Assembly (NCBI GenBank): GCA_947169045.1
Contig: CAMVOC010000001.1
Coordinates: 62,001-126,000, forward strand
Reading direction: 5' to 3'
Origin: an uncultured bacterium
GTDB taxonomy: Bacteria; Patescibacteriota; Gracilibacteria; Absconditabacterales; Absconditicoccaceae
Length of the DNA stretch: 64,000 bases
The notes beneath the pieces are model-generated. The model did no database searches. It saw nothing but the letters and a program-made list of their open reading frames with translations, and was not told the origin of the DNA. This document shows positions 29,962 to 41,741 of the stretch, piece after piece. Numbering within the stretch: the first letter of the stretch is position 1; every line of letters starts with the position of its first letter. Made by a program: the position numbers and the translations under genes.

Positions 29962-32160
29962 TTAGTCATGAATACGATACCGCATCAAATCGTCCAGAAT
30001 CCCTTGTGACTGTGCTCATCTAATATTTCGTACTAACATACGATCAAGATGTAACTTCTGAGCATAGCACATCAAGAGAAAATTATAGCCTCCAATAATG
30101 ATTTTGCGAGGCTGTTTTTTTGCTTTAAAAATATTTTTTCCAGCCCCTCAAGTAATATTTTCAACCAAAAGCTCATATTCAGTAGCGAATCTCAATTTTT
30201 GCACCAATTCAAACAGCTTTTTACTTTCTTCTTTAATCGTAGAAATCACAAAAATAGACTGTGCACCCTGAGAAATCAATTCTCACAATTTCTCTTCAAA
30301 ACTACCAAAACTCGTCACATGTTGCAAAAAAGAAGCAGCCATCTCCTTATGCTCAGTTCAAATCTCATGTTCACACAATAACGAATACTTTGCTTCATGA
30401 TTAGATAAAAATACCACATGATTATGCACAAAAATCTCCTTAAACTCTTCCCAATTCGTAAACTTGGCCTCTTCAGAAAATAAGAAATAAAAATCTGAAT
30501 TTCCACCTTGTCCATAAACCTTTCTCGTAATCTTTGCTACAGTCTCAGTAATCTCCAAAAAATGTTCCACCTGCTTCCAAATAGTGAGAAAATCCTGCTC
30601 AGAAAGCGTCAGTTTCAATCATGCAGCAAATTCCTTAAATTTTGGCAAAAGCTTATTAGTTTGATAAAAATCTAGATTCCCCACGATAGGATTGATAATC
30701 AACTCATCTTCCGCCCTTCACAAAAACAGCTTTTTCGTCTCTGTCCATAGTACTCCCAAAAAAACAGAAAAAAATGCATCAAACTCTTTCAAACTAGCAT
30801 AGGAAGCTTCAAATCCAGCACCCCCATACTTATACAACATCATATCCAAAAAATTTTGCAGATAATACAAATCACATACCCTAGAAAGATACGCATTGTA
30901 ATTCTTATATCGCCATTCAACATCAAAAAAGACCACATCATAATCCGCATATGCATGAGCCTCTTTTTCTAAAATCGCATATAATCCATGATGAGTCGTT
31001 AACACAACCGGATAATTAATAACCTGCCTTTCATCTTTAATCAAATTATACACCAAATAATCTCCCTTACTATTCAAATCAAGTACTCCATATCACCAAA
31101 ATAAATGCGTCGCATATTTCAGCAAAAAATACAATTCAAACTGATTAAACGTCTCTTTCTGCTGAAACTGTTGAAATTTTTCCCCAGAGATAGTCTGTTC
31201 CTCCCTAGCAAATCCAATATTCTTAATCCCCAAATCAAAAAGTACATTTTTTGCAATATCCAACTTCGGCTTATTAGAAAAAACCAATAAAATCTTTTTA
31301 TTAAAAAGTAAAGAAAGCAGAAGCTTTTTAAAGTCCAGATTTCCGACATAGTACCTATGCAAATGAGCGCATTTCTTCAAATCTATAGCATACGGGAACT
31401 CCATCAAAGACGTATTAGTCGGAGCAATCTTTTTCAAAGAAGGTAAAGAATTTCCTGCTTCCAATCTTTCATGAGACGATTTCCTTTCATTTCAAATAGC
31501 AAGGAGCTGCGTCAGTACCACTTCTTTGCTCTTTGTAAAAAACACTTCCAATGCGGGATATTTTTCCCTCAATTGCCCAACAAATTCAATCAAATAGCAA
31601 AACAAAGCCATCGTACTCTTCGTGTCATACAATGCCTCATGATAACGCTCTACGACTTCCTCATCGGTATCTTCCTTTGATAATCAAAATTTCCCCATCT
31701 GCTGAAGAAATAAAGGTTTTTCGCTCAAATGTCCAACCAAAATCTCCAAAGCATAACTCGGAGGATATGGGATCAACGCCTGAGCAAACACAAAAGTATC
31801 AAAAATCCCAGCATACTGCACCTCAGGCAACACCATCTTCAGAAAAGCTAAATCAAAATTGACATTATGACCAATAATAATCGTTTCAGGAGTAAAAAAA
31901 TGCTGAATTTTCTCCGCAATTTCCAAAATCGTTGGTGCAAATACCAATTCAGCAGTCTTAATTTGAGTCAAAAAACTGACAATATTTTTAAGTTCTTTAA
32001 TATTTTTATCAGGTCTAATCAGACTTTCAAACTGATCAATAATTTCTCCCTGAGCATTAAGCTCCACAATCCCAATTTGAATAGGGGAGTCCTTTTTCAT
32101 ATCAAGACCTGTCGTCTCGAAATCAATACCTACATACCTAAAGTTTGGATTTAAACGCAT
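29962..32160 (-). CDS. DEDDh exonuclease fused to degenerate DinG-like helicase
   Basis: Four track ORFs (31684, 31093, 30718, 30358) plus the 3' stretch lie in one frame. Nine TGA codons as Gly give 732 residues. The first ~180 residues are an epsilon-type 3'-5' exonuclease: GIDFETTGLD, IIIGHNVNFDLAFL, and a late HEALYDTKST. The remainder follows the DinG layout: VVLTTHHGLYAILEKEAHAYADYDVVFFDVEW aligns with the DinG region ending in DEAH, but DEAH has become DVEW. No Walker A is seen. The helicase part is therefore probably inactive and structural. The exonuclease upstream and the neighbouring 5'-3' exonuclease suggest DNA repair. The helicase relation is inference. Confidence 0.75.
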
Positions 32161-32203
32161 AACAAATCTCCGTTAAAGGAGTAAAAGAAGAATATTTTAA
32201 TCA

Positions 32204-33091
32204 TTAAAAAAGTCACAATTGTTGAGGTTTCTCCGCTTCTTTCTTCATCTCAGATAAGGTCTTTTTCAGCGAAGAAAAATGATAACGGTCACCTAATACC
32301 TCCATCCATAATGCCAAATCAAGCCCAAATGCAAAATTTTCCAGCTTTTTATCACTCATATCAATCTTTGCCAACTCAATCAAACGCTTAGACTGAAAAG
32401 CATCTTCCTTCCCCGCTTCCAAAATATTTCTAACAGAAACAGAAATCTGAGACAACTGTTCATACATATGTTCAATCGAACCATATTCTTGAACCAAAGT
32501 TAACGCTTTCTTTTCTCCAATTCCCATAACCCCTTTCACATTATCAGCCGAATCCCCAAGTAAGGCAAGATAATCAACAATCAACGCCGGCTCAAACCCA
32601 TAATCTCTCAAAAAATCAGCTTTTTTATAAGGAATCTCTTTATCTGGAGAAACAACATACACACGATCATCCAACAACTGCTTTAAATCTTTATCTCCCG
32701 TAAACAACTGAAATACCACATCTTCATGCTCCTTAAAACGCCAAATCACATTTGCTAAGACATCATCAGCCTCATATCACGGCATAATCAAAGAGGGGAT
32801 TCATAGCTCCTGAACAATAGTTTGAATCAAAGGAATTTGATCTTTAAAATCATCTTCCATTTTCTTCCTTGTCGCCTTATATTCTGGAAACATCTCATGA
32901 CGAAACGTCTTTACCGGTCAATCCCAAGCAATCATAAAAAAATCTGGCTTTTGAACTACACGTTTGAGCATCATACGAAGAAACCCATAGACTGCATTAA
33001 CATTTTTTCCTGCGTCATTTCTCATTTCGGGAAATGCATAATAAGCCCTGTAAAGAAAGGCAAATCAATCAATCAAGAAAAATTGCTTCAT
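32204..33091 (-). CDS. 5'-3' exonuclease (PolA N-terminal/flap nuclease family)
   Basis: Four TGA codons as Gly extend the track ORF to ATG 33091 and TAA 32204, giving 295 residues. Metal-binding motifs: FLIDWFAFLYRAYYA, AWDGPVKTFRHEMFPEYKATR, MPGYEADDVLANV (family GYEADD), FTGDKDLKQL, and the helix-hairpin-helix region GDSADNVKGVMGIGEKKALTL. It has the size of the stand-alone domain, with no polymerase part. It degrades RNA primers or flaps. The start overlaps the stop of the degenerate pyruvate kinase gene (TAATG), so the two are translationally coupled. Confidence 0.92.
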
Positions 33092-34494
33092 TACATATTC
33101 TTGAAATTATAAAGCTCAATTCCATTGATCATATCCTGCATTACCTCACCATCTGATTCATTGGCATGGACAATCAGCACCTTATCGTCCAGGGAAATAT
33201 TTCCCTTGAATACTATTCTAATCATTTCTTTCCCAATTCTTTTCAAATTTTCATAATTAAATGATTGAGAAATTTTATATCCTCTTACTCACCAAATCAG
33301 AGATAAAAATCTGTAAGTATCACTAGATTTAGTAAAAGTAATCACGGGAATCTCCGGATTCAACGTAGCAATTCTCGATGAAGTATATCCATTTTCCGTG
33401 AAGCAAACAATCGCTCTTACATCCATTTCTTTCGTAATTCTATAGGCATTGTACAAAATATAATCTCTAATTTCATGTTTTTCTTCATCAAACCTTTTAA
33501 CTTCCTTTTTTGAAAGCTGTAACTCATACTTATCCATATAATCCAAAACCACATCTATCATTGGATACACCTCTTCCTCAAGGATAAAGGCTTCTAGCAT
33601 CAATCCATCTATTCCTTGAGCACAAAGATCCTTGACGAGACTCTCCTCACGGAAAGCATAATCCGGACAAGAAGAATGCTTAATATATTTTACAAAACAA
33701 GACTTTCCAGCATCCCTCACTTCTCTAACAACCTGAGCAATAGTTTTCTTTCCCAAAAAAGGTTCAATCATATCAGCAATTAAAACAATTCCGTCAGCGA
33801 CCGCCTGAATGTCTTTCAGATTTTTATATCCTTCTTCTGTTTCAATTTTTGCCAGAACTTTCATATCTCCCATATTTTTTTCTTTGAGGAAAAGCTTGGT
33901 ATTTTGCACATGACCTGCATTACAGCACGCAGAAAGCGCCAGCACATGAATTCCATATTCCATTCCTCGCAAAATATCTTTTTTATCCCTCTCACTAAGC
34001 ACGCTTTGAGACTCCTCATTATGAGCCAAAACAACTCTATCATACTGCATAACAGACTTATTCTGCGTCTCCACAACGACACACTCAGCGTAATCCTCAA
34101 TTTGTTTCTCGACTTTTAAAACTGTCTGAGACGTCTCAAAGGAGATTTCGCTTCCCACGGGCAATTTATCTAAATGAGGATAATCAATATAAATTTTAGA
34201 AGTTCCATCTTGAGTATATTCAGAAAAATCTACCGTAATTTTTTGTCCCTTTTTAAGCGGAACATCAACCGTATTTTTCACTCTTACATCATGTCCTTTC
34301 GTTTCCAAAATAATCGTTTTAGAATTATCGAGGTTCATTAACGTATTGATATATTTCCTATTCTGATCATCAAAACCTGAAGACAACGTAATAGTAAAAG
34401 CATCAACCATATTGATAATCTTACTCAATACTGTCTCTTTTGCTAACAGAGGACTTACCCCAGCAATCATTTTTGTGAAGCGAAAATTATTCAT
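33091..34494 (-). CDS. Pyruvate kinase-like protein, divergent
   Basis: One TGA as Gly extends the track ORF to TAA 33091; start ATG 34494 (MNNFRFTKMIAG) gives 467 residues. The PK layout is kept: FTITLSSGF (family RFNFSHG), ETKGHDVR (DTKGPEIR), AKIETEEGYKNL (KIENxEG), and a C-terminal domain RAIVCFTENGYTSSRIATLNPEIPVITFT. But the catalytic block MVARGDLGVE reads LIADMIEPFLG, and NFSH has become TLSS. Substrate chemistry is probably lost or changed. A complete PK lies at 12456. It is coupled to the exonuclease gene. Regulation through a promoter at 34585-34612. Confidence 0.8.
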
Positions 34495-34584
34495 AAACAA
34501 AAAAAAAGAAAATAAAACACAAAAAGCTGACTTATCCCGGAGAAAATACACAAATAAAGCCCCATAGGGCAAAGATAACACTAT

Positions 34585-34612
34585 AGTATACTTATTTTTA
34601 CAAAAAAATCAA
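34585..34612 (-). promoter_or_regulatory. Promoter of the divergent pyruvate kinase operon
   Basis: On the minus strand TTGATT (34612-34607), 16-nt spacer, TATACT (34590-34585). The leader carries TCAGCTTTTTGTG. Confidence 0.7.
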
Positions 34613-34672
34613 GAGAAAAATATCGTCAATGCGCTTTTGACAATCTATATCACGAGATATAAAGCAAAAAAA

Positions 34673-36079
34673 CTATCCATCATCAACAACTACGAAACCT
34701 CTTCTTTCTATCATTCTCACTTCATTTTTTTCACTCACAACCACTAATCCGTTCCTATCAGTCGTAAATTTATACACATCATCTCCTATCAACAACGAAA
34801 TAGTCTTGTTTTCAAAGCCATCCGGGAAAGAGATGAAAAGTCAGCCTTTTTGTCCTCATGAAATCTGCGTTTTAACATCCAGCACCGGCAATTCAGCGAA
34901 AGATTTGACCGTAATACCTACGCCAAGTTGTCTTTCTAGTTCCATAATAGTACTTCCTCATTTTCCAATGATTTTTCCTTTTACAAATTCTGGGACATAC
35001 AATTCAATTCCACTTCCCCTCATTTTTACAACGAATTTACTGGTAAGAATAGATTCCAATTTTTTCTCTATTCCTTCTTTTGCATAGGTACTCATTCAGA
35101 TTTTTTTTGTTCCTTCTGCCATTCATCACTCAGGAATAGGCATCACTACAACCTGTTCACCAAAAGTATAAATTTCATACAGCTTTTTCTTAGATAAGAA
35201 AGAAGAAACAACAATAACCGGCCTAGAAAGCTCTTCACTCTGCATTCCTTCCGGCATTTTCGCAGTCAATTCCAAAGTAAGAATCTCTTCAATTTTCCCT
35301 TTATCAATAAAAATAACCGTATCCAGTACCTGAGGAATAATTCCCATCTCAATAGATCCAATAAAACGCTGAATACTATCAATAGGCTTCGTTGCATGAA
35401 TCACACCCAGCATTCCAATTCCCGTCAACCTTAAATCTTTATAAAGCTCAAAATCAGGCTTATTTCTCACTTCATCATAAATCGTATAATCCGGACGTGA
35501 CAAGAGCAGGATATCCCTGACCTCATCATGAGTTCCATGAGTAAAGCTGTATTGTACCACATCATCGTCAACCATCAAATCACGAGGACTTTCTATCGTC
35601 TTAATAATATGATGATCTGCATGATAGACTTCGACTAAAGCCTGTACAAACGTTGATTTTCCACTACCTGGAGCACCAGAGACCAAAATTCCTTTCGCTT
35701 TATTTCTCAATAAATCAAACACCTCATCACTCAACGCATAATCTGCGATGGTCGTCTTTTTCACAGGCCTTACTGCAGTTAATTCCAAACCATCAGAAAG
35801 AGGAGGATATACCACTACAATTCTATAAGGTCAAAGCTGAAGCACTTTAGAAAGTTGCCTATCAATTTCGAGAAAGTTTCCATTTTCATTACTTGCTTCA
35901 GAGAAAATTTGCTCAATGAGAGCTTTAAGATCCTTCCCTGAAATAATCTTTTCATCTAGCACTGCTTGCCAATTTCCAGGAAATCCTTTTTTTCTAAGAA
36001 TTGGACGATCTTCTTTGAGGTGCAGAGACATCGTCGTTTCATCGAAATAAGCATCAAGTGCGTAAGTTTGTTGAGTCAT
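34673..36079 (-). CDS. PilT/VirB11-like ATPase with C-terminal KH domain
   Basis: Seven TGA codons as Gly, including two in tandem, merge the ORFs at 35831 and 35126 with the downstream stretch into 468 residues. The ATPase core shows LVSGAPGSGKSTFVQAL (Walker A), TIYDEVRNKPDFELYKDLRLTGIG (Walker B and following), and GVIHATKPIDSIQRFI (His box). The C-terminal KH domain has GKIIGKGGSTIMELERQLG with TGA as one Gly of GKGG. This architecture is known from archaeal and CPR PINc-ATPase-KH proteins, but I see no N-terminal PIN nuclease here. It could be an RNA-linked ATPase; it is not a type IV pilus motor by context. Confidence 0.82.
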
Positions 36080-36134
36080 ACTATACTAAAAAGACAAAAA
36101 AGATAAAAAAAACTGATACCTACATAAGAAATTC

Positions 36135-36425
36135 CTAAGAATTCAAATCAACAGATTCAAGCGTTCCTTCTTCCAAAATCTGATTTTCTCCCGTCAAAGA
36201 TTCCTCTACAAAAAGAGATTCTTCTCAAAGATGAAGGTTCATTTCTCAAAGATCCATAATTCCTGCAGCAACAGGAGAATCTGGGAAGAATTCTTCAAAA
36301 TATTCTTCAACATAATCTTTTCCTAAAATACCACTTCCAACAATCACAAGAAAAACGAGCAATACTGCCAGCTTTTTACCTGTGTCTTGAGTTGTAGGTG
36401 TAGAGGAGTGAACTTGTTTCCCCAT
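36135..36425 (-). CDS. Small single-pass membrane protein
   Basis: Not in the ORF track because of two TGA codons. With Gly it is 96 residues: MGKQVHSSTPTTQDTGKKL, then a membrane segment AVLLVFLVIVGSGILG, then an acidic tail rich in Glu and Leu (DYVEEYFEEFFPDSP). N-in topology is suggested by the basic residues before the segment. It sits 55 nt upstream of the PilT-like ATPase-KH gene on the same strand and may be co-transcribed. No family recognised. Confidence 0.65.
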
Positions 36426-36561
36426 AGTTGTTATAATAGATAATAAAATCTACCTATAGTATACAGATATCACCTCAATTTTGCAAAAAAATAACAGCAA
36501 AAACTACAAAAAAACGCTACATCTCCCTCAAAAAAGGCAAAAAACGACACCATCAACTAGA

Positions 36562-38010
36562 CTAAATCAACGTCAACACAAAAAAGTTCAAAATAAACAG
36601 CCCCGTAACTACCCAGATCAAAATTGAAATATCCTTTGCTTTTCCAGTAACTACCTTAGAAAGACAATAGAAAACAAATCCCGCTCCAATTCCATAGGAA
36701 ATATTATAACAAAGCGCCATCATAATTGCCGTAAAAAACGCAGGTACAGCCTCGGAAATTTCATCTCGTTTAATCTTAGTAAAAATACCCATCATCATAA
36801 TTCCTACCAAAATCAGGGCTGGAGCCGTCGCTTGCATAGGTACAAACCCAAAAATAGGAGTCAAAAAGGCAGAAAGAAGAAAAAGCAGAGCTACAACCAC
36901 GCTTGTCATTCCAGTACGTCCTCCCGCTTCGATTCCGGCAACACTTTCAACATAAGTTGTAGTATTTGAAGTTCCTAAGATTGCACCAATAGAAGTTGCA
37001 ACACTATCAGCAACTAACGCCCTATCCATCCTTGAGTGAAACCCTCCCAAAGCAGCCAGCTTTTTTTCTTCTGGTGTATCAAAAATTCCAGATCTTCTTC
37101 CCGTACCAATAAATGTCCCAATCGTATCAAAAGTATCTCAAAGACAAAGCGAAAAAATACTCATCAAAATAACCGGCAACGCAGAAACATCTTTAAACAA
37201 AGAGCCCATCCCCTCCGGTCAAAACGCAGCACCAAACGTGGCTCCCAACTCTGCAAAAATACTTCTAAAGCTCGGCAACGTTACTGCTCAATTCTGAATT
37301 GCTTCTTGTACCGCAGAATTAGTTTCCCATCCAAAGCACGCCAAAATAATACTTACAAACGTCGTAATCATAATAGAAATAAAGACTGCACCTTTAGTTC
37401 AGCGAATCACAAGCACAGACATCAAAAACAGTCAAAACAACGCAAGTAAAACTCACGGAGTATTAAATGTAGCTAGACTCGGAACAATAGAACCTCAAGT
37501 AACAATAGTTTCTCCAAAAATTTCATACGTTCATGGATCTGACGTAAAAGTAAGAAATCCTGCATTTTTAATACCTACATACGCAACAAATAATCCAACT
37601 CCTCCTCCAATAGCATATTGAAAACTTTTAGGAATAGCCTTAACAATGGTAACACGAAGCTTCGTAACGGTAACGAAAACGTTAACAAGACCACAAATAA
37701 ACACCATTGCCAATCCTTCTTGCCAGCTATATCCTAAAGATCCACAGACCACAAACGTAAAAAACGCATTCAATCCCATTCACGGAGCAGTAGCATAAGG
37801 AACATTAGCATATAATCCCATAATTAACGTCCCGACAGCAGAAGCAATAATCGTAGCTAAAAACACAGCTCCAGACGGCATACCTGTTTGAGCGAGCATT
37901 GCTGGATTCACAAAAATAATATATGCCATCGCAAAAAACGTCGTCAATCCTGCAATAATCTCTGTTGAGGGTTTAGTACCATATTTTTTAAGATGAAAAA
38001 CTTTTTCCAT
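36562..38010 (-). CDS. AzgA/PbuG-type purine permease (NCS2 family)
   Basis: Nine TGA codons as Gly merge the ORFs at 37780, 37531 and 36562 into 482 residues with about 12 membrane segments. Family blocks: KYGTKPSTEIIAGLTTFFAMAYIIFVNP, ANVPYATAPGMGLNAFFTF (TGA at the first Gly), FDTIGTFIGTG, and TSNTTTYVESVAGIEAGGRTG. These proteins import adenine, guanine or hypoxanthine by proton symport. It fits a purine auxotroph. The leader has TCAGCTTTTTATTTC. No purine riboswitch was recognised upstream. Confidence 0.93.
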
Positions 38011-38258
38011 TCAAAAAGAAAAAAAAGAAATAAAAAGCTGATCACACTTTACCTAACAAATTACATCTACAGCATAAGATATTCTCACAGCGAGCGTAGC
38101 AATACAAAGCAGAAAATCAAGAGGTTTTTACAAGAAGTCTACAACATCAGCAATCTAAAGCCATAAAATAGTGACAAATCTGCTCTTGAAGTCTCCATGC
38201 TTTTTCATACACTCCCAGAGAAGAAATCAGATTTCTTTACTTTTAGCCAGTACTTTAT
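38011..38258. other. Intergenic region between divergent genes
   Basis: This stretch lies between azgA (minus) and the 38259 gene (plus). It holds AAAAAGCTGA at 38032-38041. On the plus strand TTGAAG (38186-38191), 16 nt, TACACT (38208-38213) is a possible promoter. On the minus strand TTGATT-N16-TACGCT near 38130 may serve azgA. No RNA gene seen. Confidence 0.4.
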
Positions 38259-39398
38259 ATGAAGTATTTCCATCTCACAGGACTCAAACAAGTAGAACAA
38301 AAAAACTATCCCATAGATATCTTAATTGGGGGAGAAAGCTTACAAGAACTCAAAGAAGTACTCGCAGCTCGAGGGTTGCTCATTTTTACGTTAGAGCCAT
38401 GGGAGAAACCTGCATCAACATTTGGAAAATACGAAATTATAGTGCCATACGAACAAAAAGATTACTCCATCGTTACCTACACAGATACGTCCGAAAAAAG
38501 TATCAAACGAATCTTCGAACTAGGACTCAAACCAAAAGAAGCACATTCTTACGACGGATCAATAACGCAAGAATCCTTCGCTACAACCATCAAAAACATC
38601 GAAAGTAAGATCAAAAAAGAGGAGCAAAAAAAACGTACCACAGAACAAGAAAGAAAAAAAAAGCAAGAACATATTTATGCAGACAAAAGCATCCAAGACG
38701 CGCTGAAAGTAGTCAACAATACCATCGATCGTATTGACCAATTACTCAATCTCGGAGCAAACCTTTTTGATTACAAAGAAAAATCCGATCTCATCTCAAC
38801 ATCCGAAGAGCTAAAAAAGATAAGATTAGGTAACAATTTCCAAAAAATCGTAACATTACTTACCCAATCACAAAGCCTCATCCTTGCCGACGAAGAAAAA
38901 ATATTTAAAGAACTCGAAAATAAGAAATTTTTTATCGATAGGAACTCCCGTGTTACCAATATTGACGTCATTCAAGCATACAATGACGTCTCCAGAGCCA
39001 AAGAAAAAAGCATCCTCAAACAAACATGCACACCAAAAGAACAAATTTACGGACTTGGAGGACCAATAACCGTTTTTTCTCTATTTTTTTGGAAGGATTT
39101 TCTCTATGAATTCAATCAATCTAAGCAAAATCTCACGCTCATCATTGCCAATATGATTGAATATCTCCTATTGCGAACCTGTGTAATCATCGCCTGTATG
39201 CAAATTTTTATCGGAGTAGGGGATGCAAAAGCCGAATTATTATCCTATTTCCCAATCATAGGACGAGGAGGATTATTACTATTCATCTACAATCATTTTC
39301 ATTTCAAACAACTCCGAGCACAAATTGTATGAATCATCGTAGTCATAGCATGTACAATCTGAGGATATTGGATCATCAAAAACACCTTTGCTTTTTAA
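38259..39398 (+). CDS. Coiled-coil membrane protein of unknown function
   Basis: Two TGA codons as Gly extend the track ORF to TAA 39398, giving 379 residues. The N-terminal ~110 residues are globular. A Lys/Glu-rich coiled coil covers about 110-160 (KIKKEEQKKRTTEQERKKKQEH). The last ~120 residues contain three probable membrane helices (IIANMIEYLLLRTCVIIACMQI, then two shorter ones near the end). The next gene follows after 12 nt, so the two form an operon. No family recognised. Confidence 0.75.
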
Positions 39399-39410
39399 TA
39401 TTTTACTAGT

Positions 39411-40757
39411 ATGTCGCTCTTTATTTGTTTTTTCATCTCTTTCATCTTTATTGTATTTTTTCGAGCAATTGATCTCTGGTTTTTTTGACTCTTCCCATTG
39501 GCATTTTTTTTATTTATGATCTCGCATAACACCGCCCATCTTTTTACGCAGAAACTCACTCAAGAAACAGATCGGTATAAATATAGTCTTCTAGGGATTC
39601 GAGCGCTTATTTTGATTGGATTAGCTGGTTTAATGTTCTTTATCGGCCTCTCAAAAAGCACAGTATATTTATTTTTACTCATACTCAACGCATTTTTATT
39701 CTTAACCTCCTACATCGTAAACTATGCAGACGGAAAGGTAATCTTTGAAGTAGGAATGTACGGAATCTTAGTCATTCTTCTTAGCACCATCTGCATCCAT
39801 GAAGGACCTCTCGCAATGCGAAATGCTTTTTCTCTCCTTATCCCGCTTTTGATAGGGATTTATGGCTTTCTCAAAGGAATTATCGGAATATTCTACCCCA
39901 TTGAAAAAAAATACACCTACCAGCTCCTGATGCTCGGTGGAGGAGCAAGCATTACCGCGTTAATCAATGGATTTCATGATCTTGCATTCAGCATTTTCCT
40001 CTCTTTGTTTTTCTTAACAATTGCATACCTCACACTCCGACGAATCAAACTCCGAAAAATCCCTAAAAAAGACACTTCAACCATCACTGCCAGGAAAATT
40101 TTAGCAGGAGAAAGAATTACAAAAAAGCTGAATTTCCCCAAACGAAAACTTATTGTTCACGAATATCTCACTTCATCTCCAAAGCGATTTCAACAAGCTC
40201 TCGAACTACCAAATCTCCTGTTATTAGGAGCAGCAATCACCCTCTATATCATCGCTGTAACACAAGAGACCGTTTCGTCCGTAATTGTACGATACCGACT
40301 AAGTTTAGGAATTTTCCTCATAAATACCTTCTGTCTCAAAAAATCTCAATTTATCTCGAATATCTCAAGATTTGCTATTGCACTCGTAGTGAATTTCTCC
40401 CTGTATTCTGCATTACTCACAGCAGGACGTGAAAACCTTGCAAATATCCTACCTATCCTCATTTTACGAACACTCATCTGCCAAATCGCACTCTTTTATA
40501 TCGATCGTTTAAAATCACGTTTCTTATTCAGCAAAAAAGATTATTTCTATCGAATTATCGTAACATGCGGAGCCACTATCGTAAATATTATTCTGCTATT
40601 CCAGCTTAAATTACCAGGACAATTCCTTTTCTTTCTGACATTTCTCTATGCAGGAGTCGAATTATTAATGCTTTACTACATCTTCCAATATTTACATCAC
40701 GCATTTGAAGAAAAAGCTGAAAAACTACAAGAGAAAACCTCTCCATTAACCGTATAA
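39411..40757 (+). CDS. Polytopic membrane protein of unknown function
   Basis: One TGA as Gly in the first hydrophobic segment moves the start to ATG 39411, giving 448 residues. About ten hydrophobic segments are visible, with a cytoplasmic loop near the middle (RRIKLRKIPKKDTSTITARKI). The C-terminal EKAEKLQEKTSPLTV is charged. It is 12 nt downstream of the coiled-coil membrane protein. It contains two sense copies of AAAAAGCTGA. I cannot assign a transporter or flippase family. Confidence 0.75.
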
Positions 40758-40781
40758 AACTCCCTACGAAAACACAAGATA

Positions 40782-41726
40782 CTAAAACGATTCCAACGCT
40801 GCAATTCTTTCATCAATACTTGGGTGCGTATCCCAAATAGAAGATTTTTCCTTTTTACGTGGAAACAACTCAACATCTCTCATTTCTTGCTTAGGGCTTT
40901 CAATAAAAAACATCGCAATATTTTTATTTGCAGAGGGCACTACTGCATGCCCAGAGATTTTCCTCAAAGCAGAAATCATAGCCTGAGCATCTTGAGTTAA
41001 TTCTACACTACCAATATCAGCAAGATATTCTCTCTTCCTAGAAAGGGCAAGTCTAATCAACGGATAAATCAAATATCCCAAAATAACACATCATAACCCA
41101 ATCAATGGCAGAATATTCCCTTTATTATTGTTATTTCTACTTCCAGTTCTCACCAAAATTTCTCCCAATAAAGAGATAACTCCTACAAAAATCACAGCTG
41201 TCAGCATCAAAAGAGAATCCTTATTGATAATATGGGTGAGCTCATGACCTGCTACTGCTTCTATTTCTCTTTTATCCAAACGTTCCAGCAACCCAGAAGT
41301 AAAGACAATCCACGAATCACTAGTCCTTCGCCCCGTTGCAAATGCATTCAGTCAAGAAGTCTGAATAACCCCAATCTTAGGCATCGGCAAACCTCTTGAA
41401 ATACACAAATTCTCTACAATATTATACACCTCAGGATATTCTTTCCTAGTGACAGCCTTTGCCCCAGAGAAAGAAAACATAATTTCCTGCTGAAAAAAGA
41501 ACACAATCAATCCTCGAATCACGACAATCGCAAGAATAATCGAGCTTCCCATCTTAGTAACTTGCAAAGCAATATCGACCCTCTCTTGCAAAGGAAGCGA
41601 AGTCTCAGTTCAAAAAAGAAAAAGTAATAAAAAGCAGATTACAATCAGAAAAACAGGAAACATAACTAGTAAAAGAACTGTTTTCCTCTCATTACTAGCT
41701 TTAAATCATTGCAGTCACTGATACAT
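40782..41726 (-). CDS. htpX: HtpX-like membrane zinc metalloprotease (M48)
   Basis: Five TGA codons as Gly merge the ORFs at 41352, 41091 and 40782 into 314 residues. The catalytic motif is AVAGHELTHIINKD (HExxH). NAFATGR, typical of HtpX, is directly preceded by SGL, in which the TGA gives the Gly. The third ligand region is KREYLADIGS. Four membrane segments flank the domain. HtpX degrades misfolded membrane proteins. It lies 15 nt downstream of lemA, a pairing common across bacteria. Confidence 0.93.
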
Positions 41727-41741
41727 TTCGCAAAGAATAAA

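Noticed and set aside
34806-35087. Plus-strand ORF of 93 codons
   Set aside because: Lies antisense to the KH domain of the ATPase-KH gene; no supporting motifs or signals.
38011-38140. Purine riboswitch upstream of azgA
   Set aside because: The conserved three-way-junction core and loop sequences could not be found on the minus strand.
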